The notes beneath the pieces were generated by a model. That model did no database searches. It was not told the origin of the DNA and saw nothing but the letters and a program-made list of their open reading frames with translations. A program made the position numbers and the translations under genes. This document shows positions 7,698 to 15,293 of a stretch of 31,497 bases of DNA, in pieces. Numbering within the stretch: position 1 is the first letter of the stretch; the number at the start of each line of letters is the position of its first letter. Source of the stretch: Syntrophomonadaceae bacterium (GTDB taxonomy: Bacteria > Bacillota_D > Dethiobacteria > DTU022); NCBI GenBank assembly GCA_003551865.1, contig PUNU01000015.1, positions 1 to 31,497 on the forward strand. Reading direction: 5' to 3'.

Positions 7698-8372
7698 TCA
7701 AAAATTCTTAACCATACTTTCCGGGCTGACATGGCGGATTGCCCCGTCATCGAAGATAAAATACCAGTTTTTCCGGGGCACTTTCCACTCACCGTAGCGG
7801 AAGCCCAGGTATTCTTGATAATTTTTCGGTGCGGGAATGTTGTCGTAAAACAGCACCGTTTCCGCAAAATATCTTTTCGGCACCCACACCAAATAAACCG
7901 TGTAACTCAAAGACCAGGGAAACCGGTGCACAGAAACCCGGCTATTCCTGATGAACATCTCCTGGACGAGCCTGCGGGGAAGGGCATAAAAATAGTAAAG
8001 CGGGTTTTTCCTGCTATAGGGGTAGGGCAGACAGTAGACCTGCGGACACCAGGCATGCTCGTTTTCTGAGCGGAAGAGACTTATGTCAATATCCAGGGAA
8101 GATCCTTTAAAGCGCGGGCTGAGCTTGTATTTAAAATTCAAGCCCCGGTAGTTTTTAACAGAGACCCTGTAGCCCCTCTGCTCCACCGCGGGAAGGACTT
8201 CCTCCAGCGCCGTCTCATTAACCGACCACATGCTCAGGTCTATGTCGTGGTCATCCTTCATGACCCGGCCCTCCCGGGCCAGGCCCAACAGAGTGCCGCA
8301 GTCGATCCAGAAATCGATCCCGCCCTCGGTCAGCAGGGTGCATATCCATTTGAGTTCACGGTTAAGCTCCAT
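7698..8372 (-). CDS. licD: LicD-family transferase (second copy)
   Basis: This 224-residue protein has the LicD nucleotidyltransferase-fold signature FWIDCGTLLGLAREG (21-35) followed by the metal-binding DDHDIDLSMW (40-49). LicD proteins transfer phosphocholine from CDP-choline to surface glycans. Next to pepM, the predicted cargo is a phosphonate from its CMP-activated form, attached to a glycan. The start is set at ATG 8372, five bases after the previous gene's stop, because longer versions would lie inside the first licD. The C-terminal FDDGAIRH resembles the KDDGAITR end of its neighbour, so the two look like diverged paralogues. No membrane anchor is obvious. Confidence 0.85.
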   Translation of the reverse strand: MELNRELKWICTLLTEGGIDFWIDCGTLLGLAREGRVMKDDHDIDLSMWSVNETALEEVLPAVEQRGYRVSVKNYRGLNFKYKLSPRFKGSSLDIDISLFRSENEHAWCPQVYCLPYPYSRKNPLYYFYALPRRLVQEMFIRNSRVSVHRFPWSLSYTVYLVWVPKRYFAETVLFYDNIPAPKNYQEYLGFRYGEWKVPRKNWYFIFDDGAIRHVSPESMVKNF

Positions 8373-8377
8373 CCTCA

Positions 8378-9133
8378 CTACTCCGTTTCCGGTCGGGTTA
8401 TCGCCCCGTCGTCTTTCCAAAAAACCCACTCATCCCTGGGCCGGCGCCAGTCCGTGCCGTATTTTAAGGCCAGGTAGGCTTCCGGGTCCGCCGGGACCTT
8501 TAAGTTCATGTTTTCAACGCTTATTTGTTCCAGCCGCATAAAGAAATGCTCCGGCACGGCCATGATCACAAAAGGTTTAAAGTGGTACTGCATCCTGCCA
8601 GCCCGGAAACTAAAAAACTGCCACAGCGAAGCGGGCAAAACTCTTGCCGCCCCGGCCAGGAAGCGGTAAAAAACGCCCGCGGGAAGCTTTTTCCCAAGCG
8701 AACCATCGGCGGCCCGGGCACAGAAAACTGCCGTCTTTACCAGCATACCGGCCGCACGCCCCCCACCCGGGTAATAAATCTTTTTTACAGCCATGCCCTC
8801 CCGGCGCCTGTAAAAAGCAATATTTATTATATCCGCTTCGCCGTCCAGCACCCTAATGGACAGCTGGTGCGGTTTATAGGTTTCCAGCCAGCGACCGGGG
8901 CCTTTAAGCTTCTTTTCCAGGGCGGGGGCAATTTGCCTGTAATCTTCTTCCCACATCCCCAGGTCGATATCATGGTCGCTTTCAAGCAGTTTCCCCTCCC
9001 GGATCACGCCCAGGAGGGTGCCCTGGTCGAGCCAGAAAGGAACTTCAAGCGCCGCCAGCGCTTCCGCCACCTCGCCGAACAGGCGGTGGTCGCGCAAACT
9101 GCGCTCTTTTGTCCACTCGGTTTTATCAATCAT
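8378..9133 (-). CDS. licD: LicD-family transferase (first copy)
   Basis: This 251-residue LicD-type protein has FWLDQGTLLGVIREG (33-47) and SDHDIDLGMW (52-61), and ends with a conserved FWKDDGAITR segment. It is a candidate transferase for a CMP-activated phosphonate or other phospho-substituent. Two LicD proteins side by side may modify two positions or two sugars. The ATG is preceded by GGGAGG, and it overlaps (ATGA) the stop of a decayed upstream reading frame, which suggests it was once the second gene of a coupled pair. The middle (residues 85-190) is poorly conserved with the second copy. Confidence 0.85.
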   Translation of the reverse strand: MIDKTEWTKERSLRDHRLFGEVAEALAALEVPFWLDQGTLLGVIREGKLLESDHDIDLGMWEEDYRQIAPALEKKLKGPGRWLETYKPHQLSIRVLDGEADIINIAFYRRREGMAVKKIYYPGGGRAAGMLVKTAVFCARAADGSLGKKLPAGVFYRFLAGAARVLPASLWQFFSFRAGRMQYHFKPFVIMAVPEHFFMRLEQISVENMNLKVPADPEAYLALKYGTDWRRPRDEWVFWKDDGAITRPETE

Positions 9134-9344
9134 AAACCCTCCCGCACGTACCTGTGGGTCGCCTTGATGTTTTCGCCGGCCGCACCGTTGCGGTACCTGC
9201 CCAAATCAACTATTTCCCCGGGCCATTCATGTCTCAGAGCACCGGCTATCCCGGGAAACCGGGAGCAGCTCTCTCAGCCGCCCTTCGTTTTCAGCCCACA
9301 TCTGCAGGCTGCGTTCTTTTCGCCCCTGCAGTTTGGACGGACAT
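9130..9344 (-). pseudogene. Decayed gene remnant upstream of licD
   Basis: Two out-of-phase minus-strand frames read like coding sequence. The first includes MWAENEGRLRELLP and stops at 9227-9229. The second includes FPGIAGALRHEWPGEI and GAAGENIKATHRYVREGL, and stops at 9130-9132, overlapping the licD start as ATGA. Joined by one frameshift near residue LLP they give one plausible C-terminal protein segment. An ATG at 9344 with AAGAGG upstream is in a third phase. I do not recognise the family. The ATGA overlap and the promoter just upstream suggest that this was the original first gene of the operon. Confidence 0.45.
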
Positions 9345-9370
9345 CCTCTTATCTTTAATTATAGCATTAT

Positions 9371-9399
9371 TTTATAACATTTCGGCAATATATCTGCAA
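9371..9399 (-). promoter_or_regulatory. Sigma-A-type promoter for the phosphonate/licD operon
   Basis: On the minus strand TTGCAG (9394-9399) and TATAAA (9371-9376) are separated by exactly 17 bases. A second -10-like TATAAT lies at 9358-9363. They precede the decayed gene and the licD-licD-pepM run, and stand back to back with the exporter promoter on the other strand. Confidence 0.55.
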
Positions 9400-9407
9400 G
9401 CTTTGAT

Positions 9408-9436
9408 TTGACTTTTGCCGCCCTCCTAATTACAAT
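9408..9436 (+). promoter_or_regulatory. Strong sigma-A-type promoter for the ABC exporter
   Basis: TTGACT (9408-9413) and TACAAT (9431-9436) are separated by 17 bases and lie about 40 bases before the permease ATG. It is divergent from the minus-strand promoter eight bases away, so both operons may share control in this small AT-rich island. Confidence 0.7.
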
Positions 9437-9476
9437 TATTGTGCGGCATCAAGGAAAGGAGCCCGAGTCAAGGCCG

Positions 9477-10253
9477 ATGGCACAATACCTCCAGGAGCTG
9501 TTCAAAAGAAAAGACCTCCTGCTCTACCTGGTCGTCTCCGGGCTGAAAGCCCAGTACCGCAACACTTTCCTGGGCTACCTGTGGTGGATCCTCGATCCCC
9601 TGCTGATGGGGGCCATTTACTACTTCCTGCGGGTGGTCGTTTTGGGCATGGAAGGCGAATATGTCGGCGCCTTCCTGATCATCGGCCTGGTGGCCTGGCA
9701 CTGGATCAACTCCACCCTAAAGAGCTCGGCCGGTTCCATCTCCGGGCGCTCGCGCATCATAACCCAGGTATACCTGCCCAAGGCGATCTTTCCCTTCGGC
9801 GTAGGCCTGACCCAGCTGATCAACTTCAGTTTCGGCCTGGTCGTGGTGGCCGTATTTCTGGCCGTCTACCGCATCGTTCCCGGCATCGAGCTTCTGTGGC
9901 TGCCCGTGATCATGGCCGTACAGTTTATCTTCCTGGCCGGCCTGGCCCTCTTCATTGCCTATTTGTGCATGTTTATCCGCGACATCGATAACGTCCTCTC
10001 CCACGTGATGCGGATCTGGTTCTGGACCACCCCGGTGATCTGGGAAGCCGATCGCCTGCCGGAACGCTACCATTTCATAATCGACATCAACCCCGCCTCC
10101 GCCTTCCTGCTCAGCTACCGCAACGTGCTTATGTACGGTGCCGGACCGGAGATGGAAAAGCTCCTGGTAATCGCGGTCTTGTCCTTTGCCCTGACTGCTT
10201 ACATGATCTATTTTTACAACCTCAACGAACATAAAATGATCCGGGCCCTTTAG
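9477..10253 (+). CDS. wzm: ABC-2 polysaccharide export permease (Wzm/TagG type)
   Basis: This 258-residue integral membrane protein has about six hydrophobic segments. Its N-terminal amphipathic region (LFKRKDLLLYLVVSGLKAQYR) is followed by FLGYLWWILDPLLMGAIYY, typical of Wzm/TagG/KpsM permeases. It would move a finished, lipid-linked polymer or teichoic-like glycan across the cytoplasmic membrane, together with the ATPase 31 bases downstream. The ATG at 9477 is chosen because the longer in-frame version begins inside the -35 box of the promoter. An AAGGAAAGGAG lies rather far upstream, with AAGG closer. Confidence 0.92.
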   Translation: MAQYLQELFKRKDLLLYLVVSGLKAQYRNTFLGYLWWILDPLLMGAIYYFLRVVVLGMEGEYVGAFLIIGLVAWHWINSTLKSSAGSISGRSRIITQVYLPKAIFPFGVGLTQLINFSFGLVVVAVFLAVYRIVPGIELLWLPVIMAVQFIFLAGLALFIAYLCMFIRDIDNVLSHVMRIWFWTTPVIWEADRLPERYHFIIDINPASAFLLSYRNVLMYGAGPEMEKLLVIAVLSFALTAYMIYFYNLNEHKMIRAL

Positions 10254-10284
10254 CTGGACCCGCCAAGACGGAGTGGTATAGAAC

Positions 10285-11817
10285 TTGAGCGAACTGCAAA
10301 TCAACCGCCAATCCAGCCAGGTAAAAACCCCCGGCCGGATTCCCCTGATCCGGGCCGAAAACCTGGGCGTGTACTATGAAAGCGACCGCGACCGGCGTGA
10401 TGATTTTAAGTCGCATGTCCACCGGATGATCAGAGGCGAACAGAAAAATGACATCTTCTGGGCCTTAAAAGAGATCAGCTTCACCGGCTACGCCGGCGAC
10501 GTGCTCGGTGTAATCGGCTCCAACGGAGCGGGCAAAACCACCCTCTGCCGGGTGATCGCCGGCCTGCTCAGGCCCAACCGGGGCAGCCTGGAAGTAAAAG
10601 GCAGCGTTTCAGCCCTGCTCTCGCTGGGCACCGGCTTCGACAAAGAGCTCACCGGCAACGAAAATATCTACTTAAACGGGATGATGCTCGGCTTTTCCCG
10701 CAAAAAAATCGACGAGCTCCTGCCCGTAATCCAGGAGTTTTCCGGCCTGAGCTCTTTCCTCAACCAGCCCCTAAAATATTATTCCAACGGGATGAAAGCC
10801 CGCCTCGGCTTCAGCATCGCCTCGGTAATCGACGCGGAAATCCTTATAATCGACGAAGTGCTCGGCACCGGCGACATGGAATTCAAAGAGCGGGCGGTAA
10901 AAAAAGTATGGGAGCTGGTCGGCGGGGCCAAAATGGTCCTCGTGGTCACCCACGAAACCGAGTTTATTGAAGAGCACTGCAACCGGGCTCTCTGGATTGA
11001 GCAGGGCGAAATCCGGGCCGCCGGCGATCCCCACAAAGTGACCGCAGCCTACGAGCAGTTTGCCGGCGCCAAAAACAAGCCCAAAAAGAAAAAACTGCTT
11101 AACCTTAATAAGACCAAGCACAAAAAGGGTCGCCAAAAAACGATCGAAGCCAAAAACCTGGGCCTGCAGTTCAATATGGACGGCCGGCCTTTTTGGGCTC
11201 TCAAAGACTTAAACTTTACCGTTTTCGAGAAAGAAATCGTCGGCATCATCGGTCCCAACGGAGCCGGCAAAACGACCCTCTGCCGCATTTTAAGCGGCAT
11301 CCACCGGCAGGACACAGGCGAGCTCAAAGTAAACGGCTCCATCGCCGCTCTTTTAAGCTTCGGCACCGGCTTCAACCCCCAGCTTTCCGGCTACGACAAC
11401 ATCTATTTAAACGGGATGATGCTCGGCATCCCCAGGCAGGTTATCCGCCGGGTCGAAGACGAGATCATCGAATTTTCGGAGCTGGCAGACTTTATTGATA
11501 AACCGGTAAAGCATTACTCCCGGGGCATGCGCTCCCGCTTAGGCTTCAGCATCGCCTCCATGCTCCAGCCCGATATCTTTATTGTCGACGAGGCCTTATC
11601 GGCCGGCGATATCTCCTTCCAGGAAAAAGCGGCCGGCCGGATGCAGGAGATGCTTGAAGAAGCCAAGGCCGTGCTGATCGTCTCCCACAGCATGAAGATC
11701 ATTAAGAAAGTCTGTACCCGGGCCTTGCTGCTCGATCGGGGCAGCCTCATTTATGACGGCAAGCCCAAAGAAGCGATCGAGATCTACCGCAGCCGGGTTA
11801 AAAAGCATCAATCTTGA
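10285..11817 (+). CDS. wzt: Tandem double-domain ABC ATPase for polysaccharide export (Wzt/TagH type)
   Basis: At 510 residues this is a fusion of two complete ATPase domains, each of the Wzt/TagH type. Domain 1 has Walker A GSNGAGKTT (78-86), signature YSNGMKARLGF (166-176), Walker B ILIIDE (186-191) and switch His223. Domain 2 has GPNGAGKTT (323-331), YSRGMRSRLGF (411-421), IFIVDE (431-436) and His468. A Lys/Asn-rich linker (about 262-286) joins them. All catalytic motifs are intact in both. Usual family members have one such domain and dimerise. No C-terminal glycan-binding domain is present, so substrate choice is probably TagH-like. The start is TTG at 10285 with GGAG upstream. Confidence 0.92.
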   Translation: MSELQINRQSSQVKTPGRIPLIRAENLGVYYESDRDRRDDFKSHVHRMIRGEQKNDIFWALKEISFTGYAGDVLGVIGSNGAGKTTLCRVIAGLLRPNRGSLEVKGSVSALLSLGTGFDKELTGNENIYLNGMMLGFSRKKIDELLPVIQEFSGLSSFLNQPLKYYSNGMKARLGFSIASVIDAEILIIDEVLGTGDMEFKERAVKKVWELVGGAKMVLVVTHETEFIEEHCNRALWIEQGEIRAAGDPHKVTAAYEQFAGAKNKPKKKKLLNLNKTKHKKGRQKTIEAKNLGLQFNMDGRPFWALKDLNFTVFEKEIVGIIGPNGAGKTTLCRILSGIHRQDTGELKVNGSIAALLSFGTGFNPQLSGYDNIYLNGMMLGIPRQVIRRVEDEIIEFSELADFIDKPVKHYSRGMRSRLGFSIASMLQPDIFIVDEALSAGDISFQEKAAGRMQEMLEEAKAVLIVSHSMKIIKKVCTRALLLDRGSLIYDGKPKEAIEIYRSRVKKHQS

Positions 11818-11844
11818 GGGCAGCAAACTCATTGGCGCGGGGAT

Positions 11845-12516
11845 CTAAGCATCCCGGCCCGGTTCGCAGTATTTTCGCCAGTTAAGCAGTGCATACAGGC
11901 ATTCCTTGAACATCAGCAGGCGGTATATGAAACCCCTGGCAAACCCGTACTTCGCTTCCTTGGTGTGATGGGTCAGCTCCTTGAGCTGCGGAAAAGCAAC
12001 TTTGTAATTCTGATCCGAGGCGTATTTGCTCATAAAGACTTCCACCCCGAAGCGGCACCAGTTTAAGTCGGGTAAATCGCTTACAAAGCTTCCCGCCAGC
12101 CCCCTCTGCCCGTTAAGGATGCCGAAGTAGCGGTGGGCCAGGTCGGTGATCGTCCTGCCTCCCAGAAAAATGCCCACCGTCATTGCCAGGCCGGCGTCAT
12201 TTACCAGGGGTTCGAGCAGTACGTCCAAATGCCCGGGCTTTAAATTGATCAGGTCGGCGTCGATAAAAAGCCAGTAATCCGCCTGCCCCACATGTTCGAT
12301 CCCCGCCTGCAGGGCTGCTCCTTTGCCGCGGTTAGTCTGTAGAGATACCAGTTCCACCGGATACTGCCGGGCAACAAAGGCGGTATCGTCCGTAGAGCCG
12401 TCGTCTATTACGACCACCTTCGAAGCATCGCTGTAGGCACACAGCACTTCCAGCACTTCCGCGATACGCGGCCCCTCGTTATAAGCGGGCACAAGAATGA
12501 CAAGTTCTTTATTCAT
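11845..12516 (-). CDS. Family-2 glycosyltransferase (polyprenol-phosphate type)
   Basis: This 223-residue single-domain GT-A enzyme starts VILVPAYNEG and carries the DxD in LFIDADLI. That arrangement resembles dolichol/undecaprenyl-phosphate sugar synthases and similar short GT2 proteins. No membrane helix is obvious. The start is set at ATG 12516 because AAGGAG lies six bases upstream; a longer frame adds 11 residues of no family character. It converges on the exporter ATPase with a 27-base gap and no clear terminator. The substrate is unknown. Confidence 0.85.
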   Translation of the reverse strand: MNKELVILVPAYNEGPRIAEVLEVLCAYSDASKVVVIDDGSTDDTAFVARQYPVELVSLQTNRGKGAALQAGIEHVGQADYWLFIDADLINLKPGHLDVLLEPLVNDAGLAMTVGIFLGGRTITDLAHRYFGILNGQRGLAGSFVSDLPDLNWCRFGVEVFMSKYASDQNYKVAFPQLKELTHHTKEAKYGFARGFIYRLLMFKECLYALLNWRKYCEPGRDA

Positions 12517-12640
12517 TGCCGGCTCCTTAATAAAGTCGTTAATGAGCAAAATAACAGGCGAGTAAAGATATAATTAGCAAAACAGCTGCCAAAACCCTGC
12601 CGGCCGGCAAATTAATTAAAACTGCCCGGCCGTATGCCGC

Positions 12641-14170
12641 TTACCCGCCCCTGGAAAGATAAGCTTTTACTAGTCCGAAAAGATCCGACGCCCTTTTATT
12701 TTCCGCCCGGCCGACCACCAGAAGCATGGCCAGCCCCACCACGGCCAGCACTACGAGTTTCAAGGCAAAGTTTACGGCAGGTAAAGGCCCGAAACGGGCG
12801 ATTAATGCCACCAGAAAAATCGCCGGCAGCGGCACAATCAAGAGGGCAGCCATTACTCTTCCCTGGTAGTCAACCCGCCAGAGGCGGCGTGAAATAAAAA
12901 AGTAACTTGCGGCAAAAATTATGTAGGACAGGCCGGTTGCCGCCCCGGCCCCGCTGATGCCGAAATGGGGAATGAGCAGGGAATTTAGAGCGATGTTGAC
13001 CGCGGCCACAAACCAGCAGGCCAGCATGATGTAGACCGTCCTGTTTTTGACCATGATTCCCACCGCCGAAACCTGGGCCGAGGTAAAAAAGAGAAAACCC
13101 GCAGAAATAAAAGGGATGGCCTGGAAAGCCTCATAATAGACCGGCGGCACCAGGATAAATAAAACCTCCTGGGAAAACACGACAAAGCCGGTAACGACAA
13201 AGCCGGAAGCGGCCAGCAAAAATACCATCGTCCGCTTGAACACCTCCGCCGCATATTCCCGGTTTTCTTCGTAAATTTTAACCGCGTGGGGCAGCCAAGA
13301 CTGGCCGACGGCTGTCTGCAAAAGCATCAGCACCGCCGTCATCGCCGCCGCAATCGAATAAAGACCCACTTCCTCCAGGGTAGCCAACCGGGCCAGCATC
13401 AGGCGATCGGCGTTGCTGAAAAGCCAGAAGGCGACGTTCATCGGCACCAGGGGCAGGCCGAAAGCGAGCAGCTGCTTTAAAAACTGCTTCGAAAACTTCG
13501 GCTTCAGCAAATCGCGGACAAACCAGAGGCGCACCGGGATCATCACCAGGACGGCGGAGGCCGATCCCAGCAGGGCCCCGGCCACCCCCATATCAAAAAC
13601 CAGCACAAAAAAGACGGCCAATCCCAGGGTCAGGGCGGCTGTAGTAACGTTGAGTGCCGTAAAAGCCTTGGCCTGGAAGCGGTTGCGCAGGACCTGGGAA
13701 AGGATCAGGTTCATCATCAGCAAGGGAGCGGCGATAAAACCAATCGCCATGGCCGCCCGGTAGCGGTCATCGCCAAGCAGCCAGTCCGCTAAATCGCCGC
13801 TGAAAGGCAAAACGGCAATTAAAACGACCATACTCCAAAGGGCCAAAAATGAAAACCAGGTGCTCGATAAGGCCTGCCTTTCTTCTTCGCTTTTACACTG
13901 GAAAAAATAACGGGTATAGGCGTTGTCGCCGCCGAGGATAAGAATGCCGGTCAAAAAAGTAACCATCACATTGATAAAGCTCCAGGCACCGTACTGGGTG
14001 GGGTCGAAAATACGCGTAAAAATCGGAGCGGAAATCAAAGACATCCCTTTAATCAACAAATTTCCCGAGCTGTAAACGGCTACGTCGGAAAATAGCTTTT
14101 TAAAAGTAAAGCCGGACGCCGCTTCTTCAGGCCGGTCGACTTTGTTGGACTGGTCTTCGCAAGTTGACAA
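12641..14170 (-). CDS. wzx: Wzx-type polysaccharide flippase (MOP superfamily)
   Basis: This 509-residue protein has about 12-14 membrane segments from residue 30 onward. It contains AVYSSGNLLIKGMSLISAPI, FDPTQYGAWSFINV and FGLPLVPMNVAFWLF, typical of the RfbX/Wzx branch. It would flip lipid-linked oligosaccharide units. A soluble N-terminal tail of about 25 residues is acidic. The start codon is TTG with GGGAGG nine bases upstream. It shares the locus with a Wzm/Wzt exporter, and no Wzy polymerase is visible, so two export routes or a division of labour must be considered. Confidence 0.9.
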   Translation of the reverse strand: MSTCEDQSNKVDRPEEAASGFTFKKLFSDVAVYSSGNLLIKGMSLISAPIFTRIFDPTQYGAWSFINVMVTFLTGILILGGDNAYTRYFFQCKSEEERQALSSTWFSFLALWSMVVLIAVLPFSGDLADWLLGDDRYRAAMAIGFIAAPLLMMNLILSQVLRNRFQAKAFTALNVTTAALTLGLAVFFVLVFDMGVAGALLGSASAVLVMIPVRLWFVRDLLKPKFSKQFLKQLLAFGLPLVPMNVAFWLFSNADRLMLARLATLEEVGLYSIAAAMTAVLMLLQTAVGQSWLPHAVKIYEENREYAAEVFKRTMVFLLAASGFVVTGFVVFSQEVLFILVPPVYYEAFQAIPFISAGFLFFTSAQVSAVGIMVKNRTVYIMLACWFVAAVNIALNSLLIPHFGISGAGAATGLSYIIFAASYFFISRRLWRVDYQGRVMAALLIVPLPAIFLVALIARFGPLPAVNFALKLVVLAVVGLAMLLVVGRAENKRASDLFGLVKAYLSRGG

Positions 14171-14214
14171 AAACAGCTGCCTCCCCTGCGTTAAATCCCT
14201 TAAACCACAGCCAA

Positions 14215-14224
14215 GGGACGGTTC
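14215..14224. repeat. GGGACGGTTC core of a dispersed intergenic repeat
   Basis: A single copy of the core found in the element at 20-95 lies in the 108-base gap between the flippase and the next glycosyltransferase. Only one arm is recognisable here, so it may be a degenerate remnant. Confidence 0.5.
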
Positions 14225-14278
14225 GATTGAGAGCAGTTTTTCTTAATTGCTGCAGCCGCTAAATGCACCGGCCGGCAC

Positions 14279-15244
14279 CTACCCCCGTTTTTCAAAAACC
14301 CTGATCTTTTCGCCCCGAAAAAGTTTTTTTACCAGTAACCATAAAAAATAAAACAGCCCGAGCGGCAGGTAGTAAAAGGCGGAAAGCGGGATCCGGACCA
14401 GGTGCCTGAAGCAGGACTTAAAATCCCCCCGGGCCAGCCGGCCGAGCATAAAGCCGGCAGAATCGGTTACCAGGTTGTACTTGATCTTTTCCACATCCAA
14501 TGCTGAAAGCTCTACATTGCTGTAATACCTGATATTTCGGTAGCGAATCAGGTAGGCCTCGGCAAAGGTATGGCCCGCGGCTGTGCTTCCGGCCTGCCCG
14601 GAGGCACCGTGGAACCCGGTTACGGTCAGCGGCCGGTGCACGAAAGCCAGGTCGTAGCTGTTTAAAATCCGGTAAAAAAGCTCGCTGTCGGCGTGCAGTA
14701 AATCGACCCGAAAACCGCCCAGTTCCCGGTAAGCGCGGTGAGAAACCAGCAGCGAAGCCGGCGAAAAAACCGTCGCCCTCGCCTCCGGATCCAAAAGCAG
14801 GCGGTGCAGCATCTTCGGGCCGCGGATCAGCTCCCGCCCCGGGGGCAAGACCCCGGTAACCAGCCTGTCCCCGTCATAGTAGTACGAAGAAACAAGGCCC
14901 GCGCTGTCCGCCTGCTCCCCCGCCCGCACCATTTCGCCCAAACAGTCGGCCAGCAAGCGGTCGTCATCGCCGATAAATTTAAGCCAGCGGCTTTCCGTAC
15001 TCGCCTGGTCAAAGGCGAAAACAAAGTTCTCCAGGCGGGGCAAAGTTTTTTGGTTTCTTATCGACCTGACCCGCCGGTCCCCCCTGTAGTCGTCAATAAT
15101 GGCCGGCGTGCTGTCGGTGGAAGCGTTGTCGACGATGACGAACTCGAAGTTGGGGTAATCCTGGGCCAGGACGCTTTCGATCGCTTCCCTGACGGTATCT
15201 TCTCCGTTGTAGACCGGCAGCAAAACACTGACCAGTGAGCCCAA
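14279..15244 (-). CDS. Family-2 glycosyltransferase
   Basis: This protein of about 321 residues has GT-A motifs VSVLLPVYNGEDTV, FVIVDNASTD and the metal-binding FIGDDDRLL. A C-terminal hydrophobic segment (FYYLPLGLFYFLWLLV) suggests membrane association. TTG 15244 is preferred as start because AGGAG sits nine bases upstream and the first beta strand follows directly. ATG 15253 and TTG 15265 are alternatives. It lies between the flippase and another GT2 gene and is likely to add one residue to the repeat unit; the donor is unknown. Confidence 0.85.
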   Translation of the reverse strand: MGSLVSVLLPVYNGEDTVREAIESVLAQDYPNFEFVIVDNASTDSTPAIIDDYRGDRRVRSIRNQKTLPRLENFVFAFDQASTESRWLKFIGDDDRLLADCLGEMVRAGEQADSAGLVSSYYYDGDRLVTGVLPPGRELIRGPKMLHRLLLDPEARATVFSPASLLVSHRAYRELGGFRVDLLHADSELFYRILNSYDLAFVHRPLTVTGFHGASGQAGSTAAGHTFAEAYLIRYRNIRYYSNVELSALDVEKIKYNLVTDSAGFMLGRLARGDFKSCFRHLVRIPLSAFYYLPLGLFYFLWLLVKKLFRGEKIRVFEKRG

Positions 15245-15293
15245 TTGCAACATCTCCTGAAACAAGCCTGTTAATGTGCCATCCTGCTGTATT

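Noticed and set aside
8525..9358. 277-codon plus-strand open frame
   Set aside because: It is antisense to the first licD and the relic gene; its composition is Pro/Arg-rich and it lacks any recognisable domain or ribosome-binding site.
9717..10304. 195-codon minus-strand open frame
   Set aside because: It is antisense to the clearly identified permease and crosses its stop; no motif supports it.
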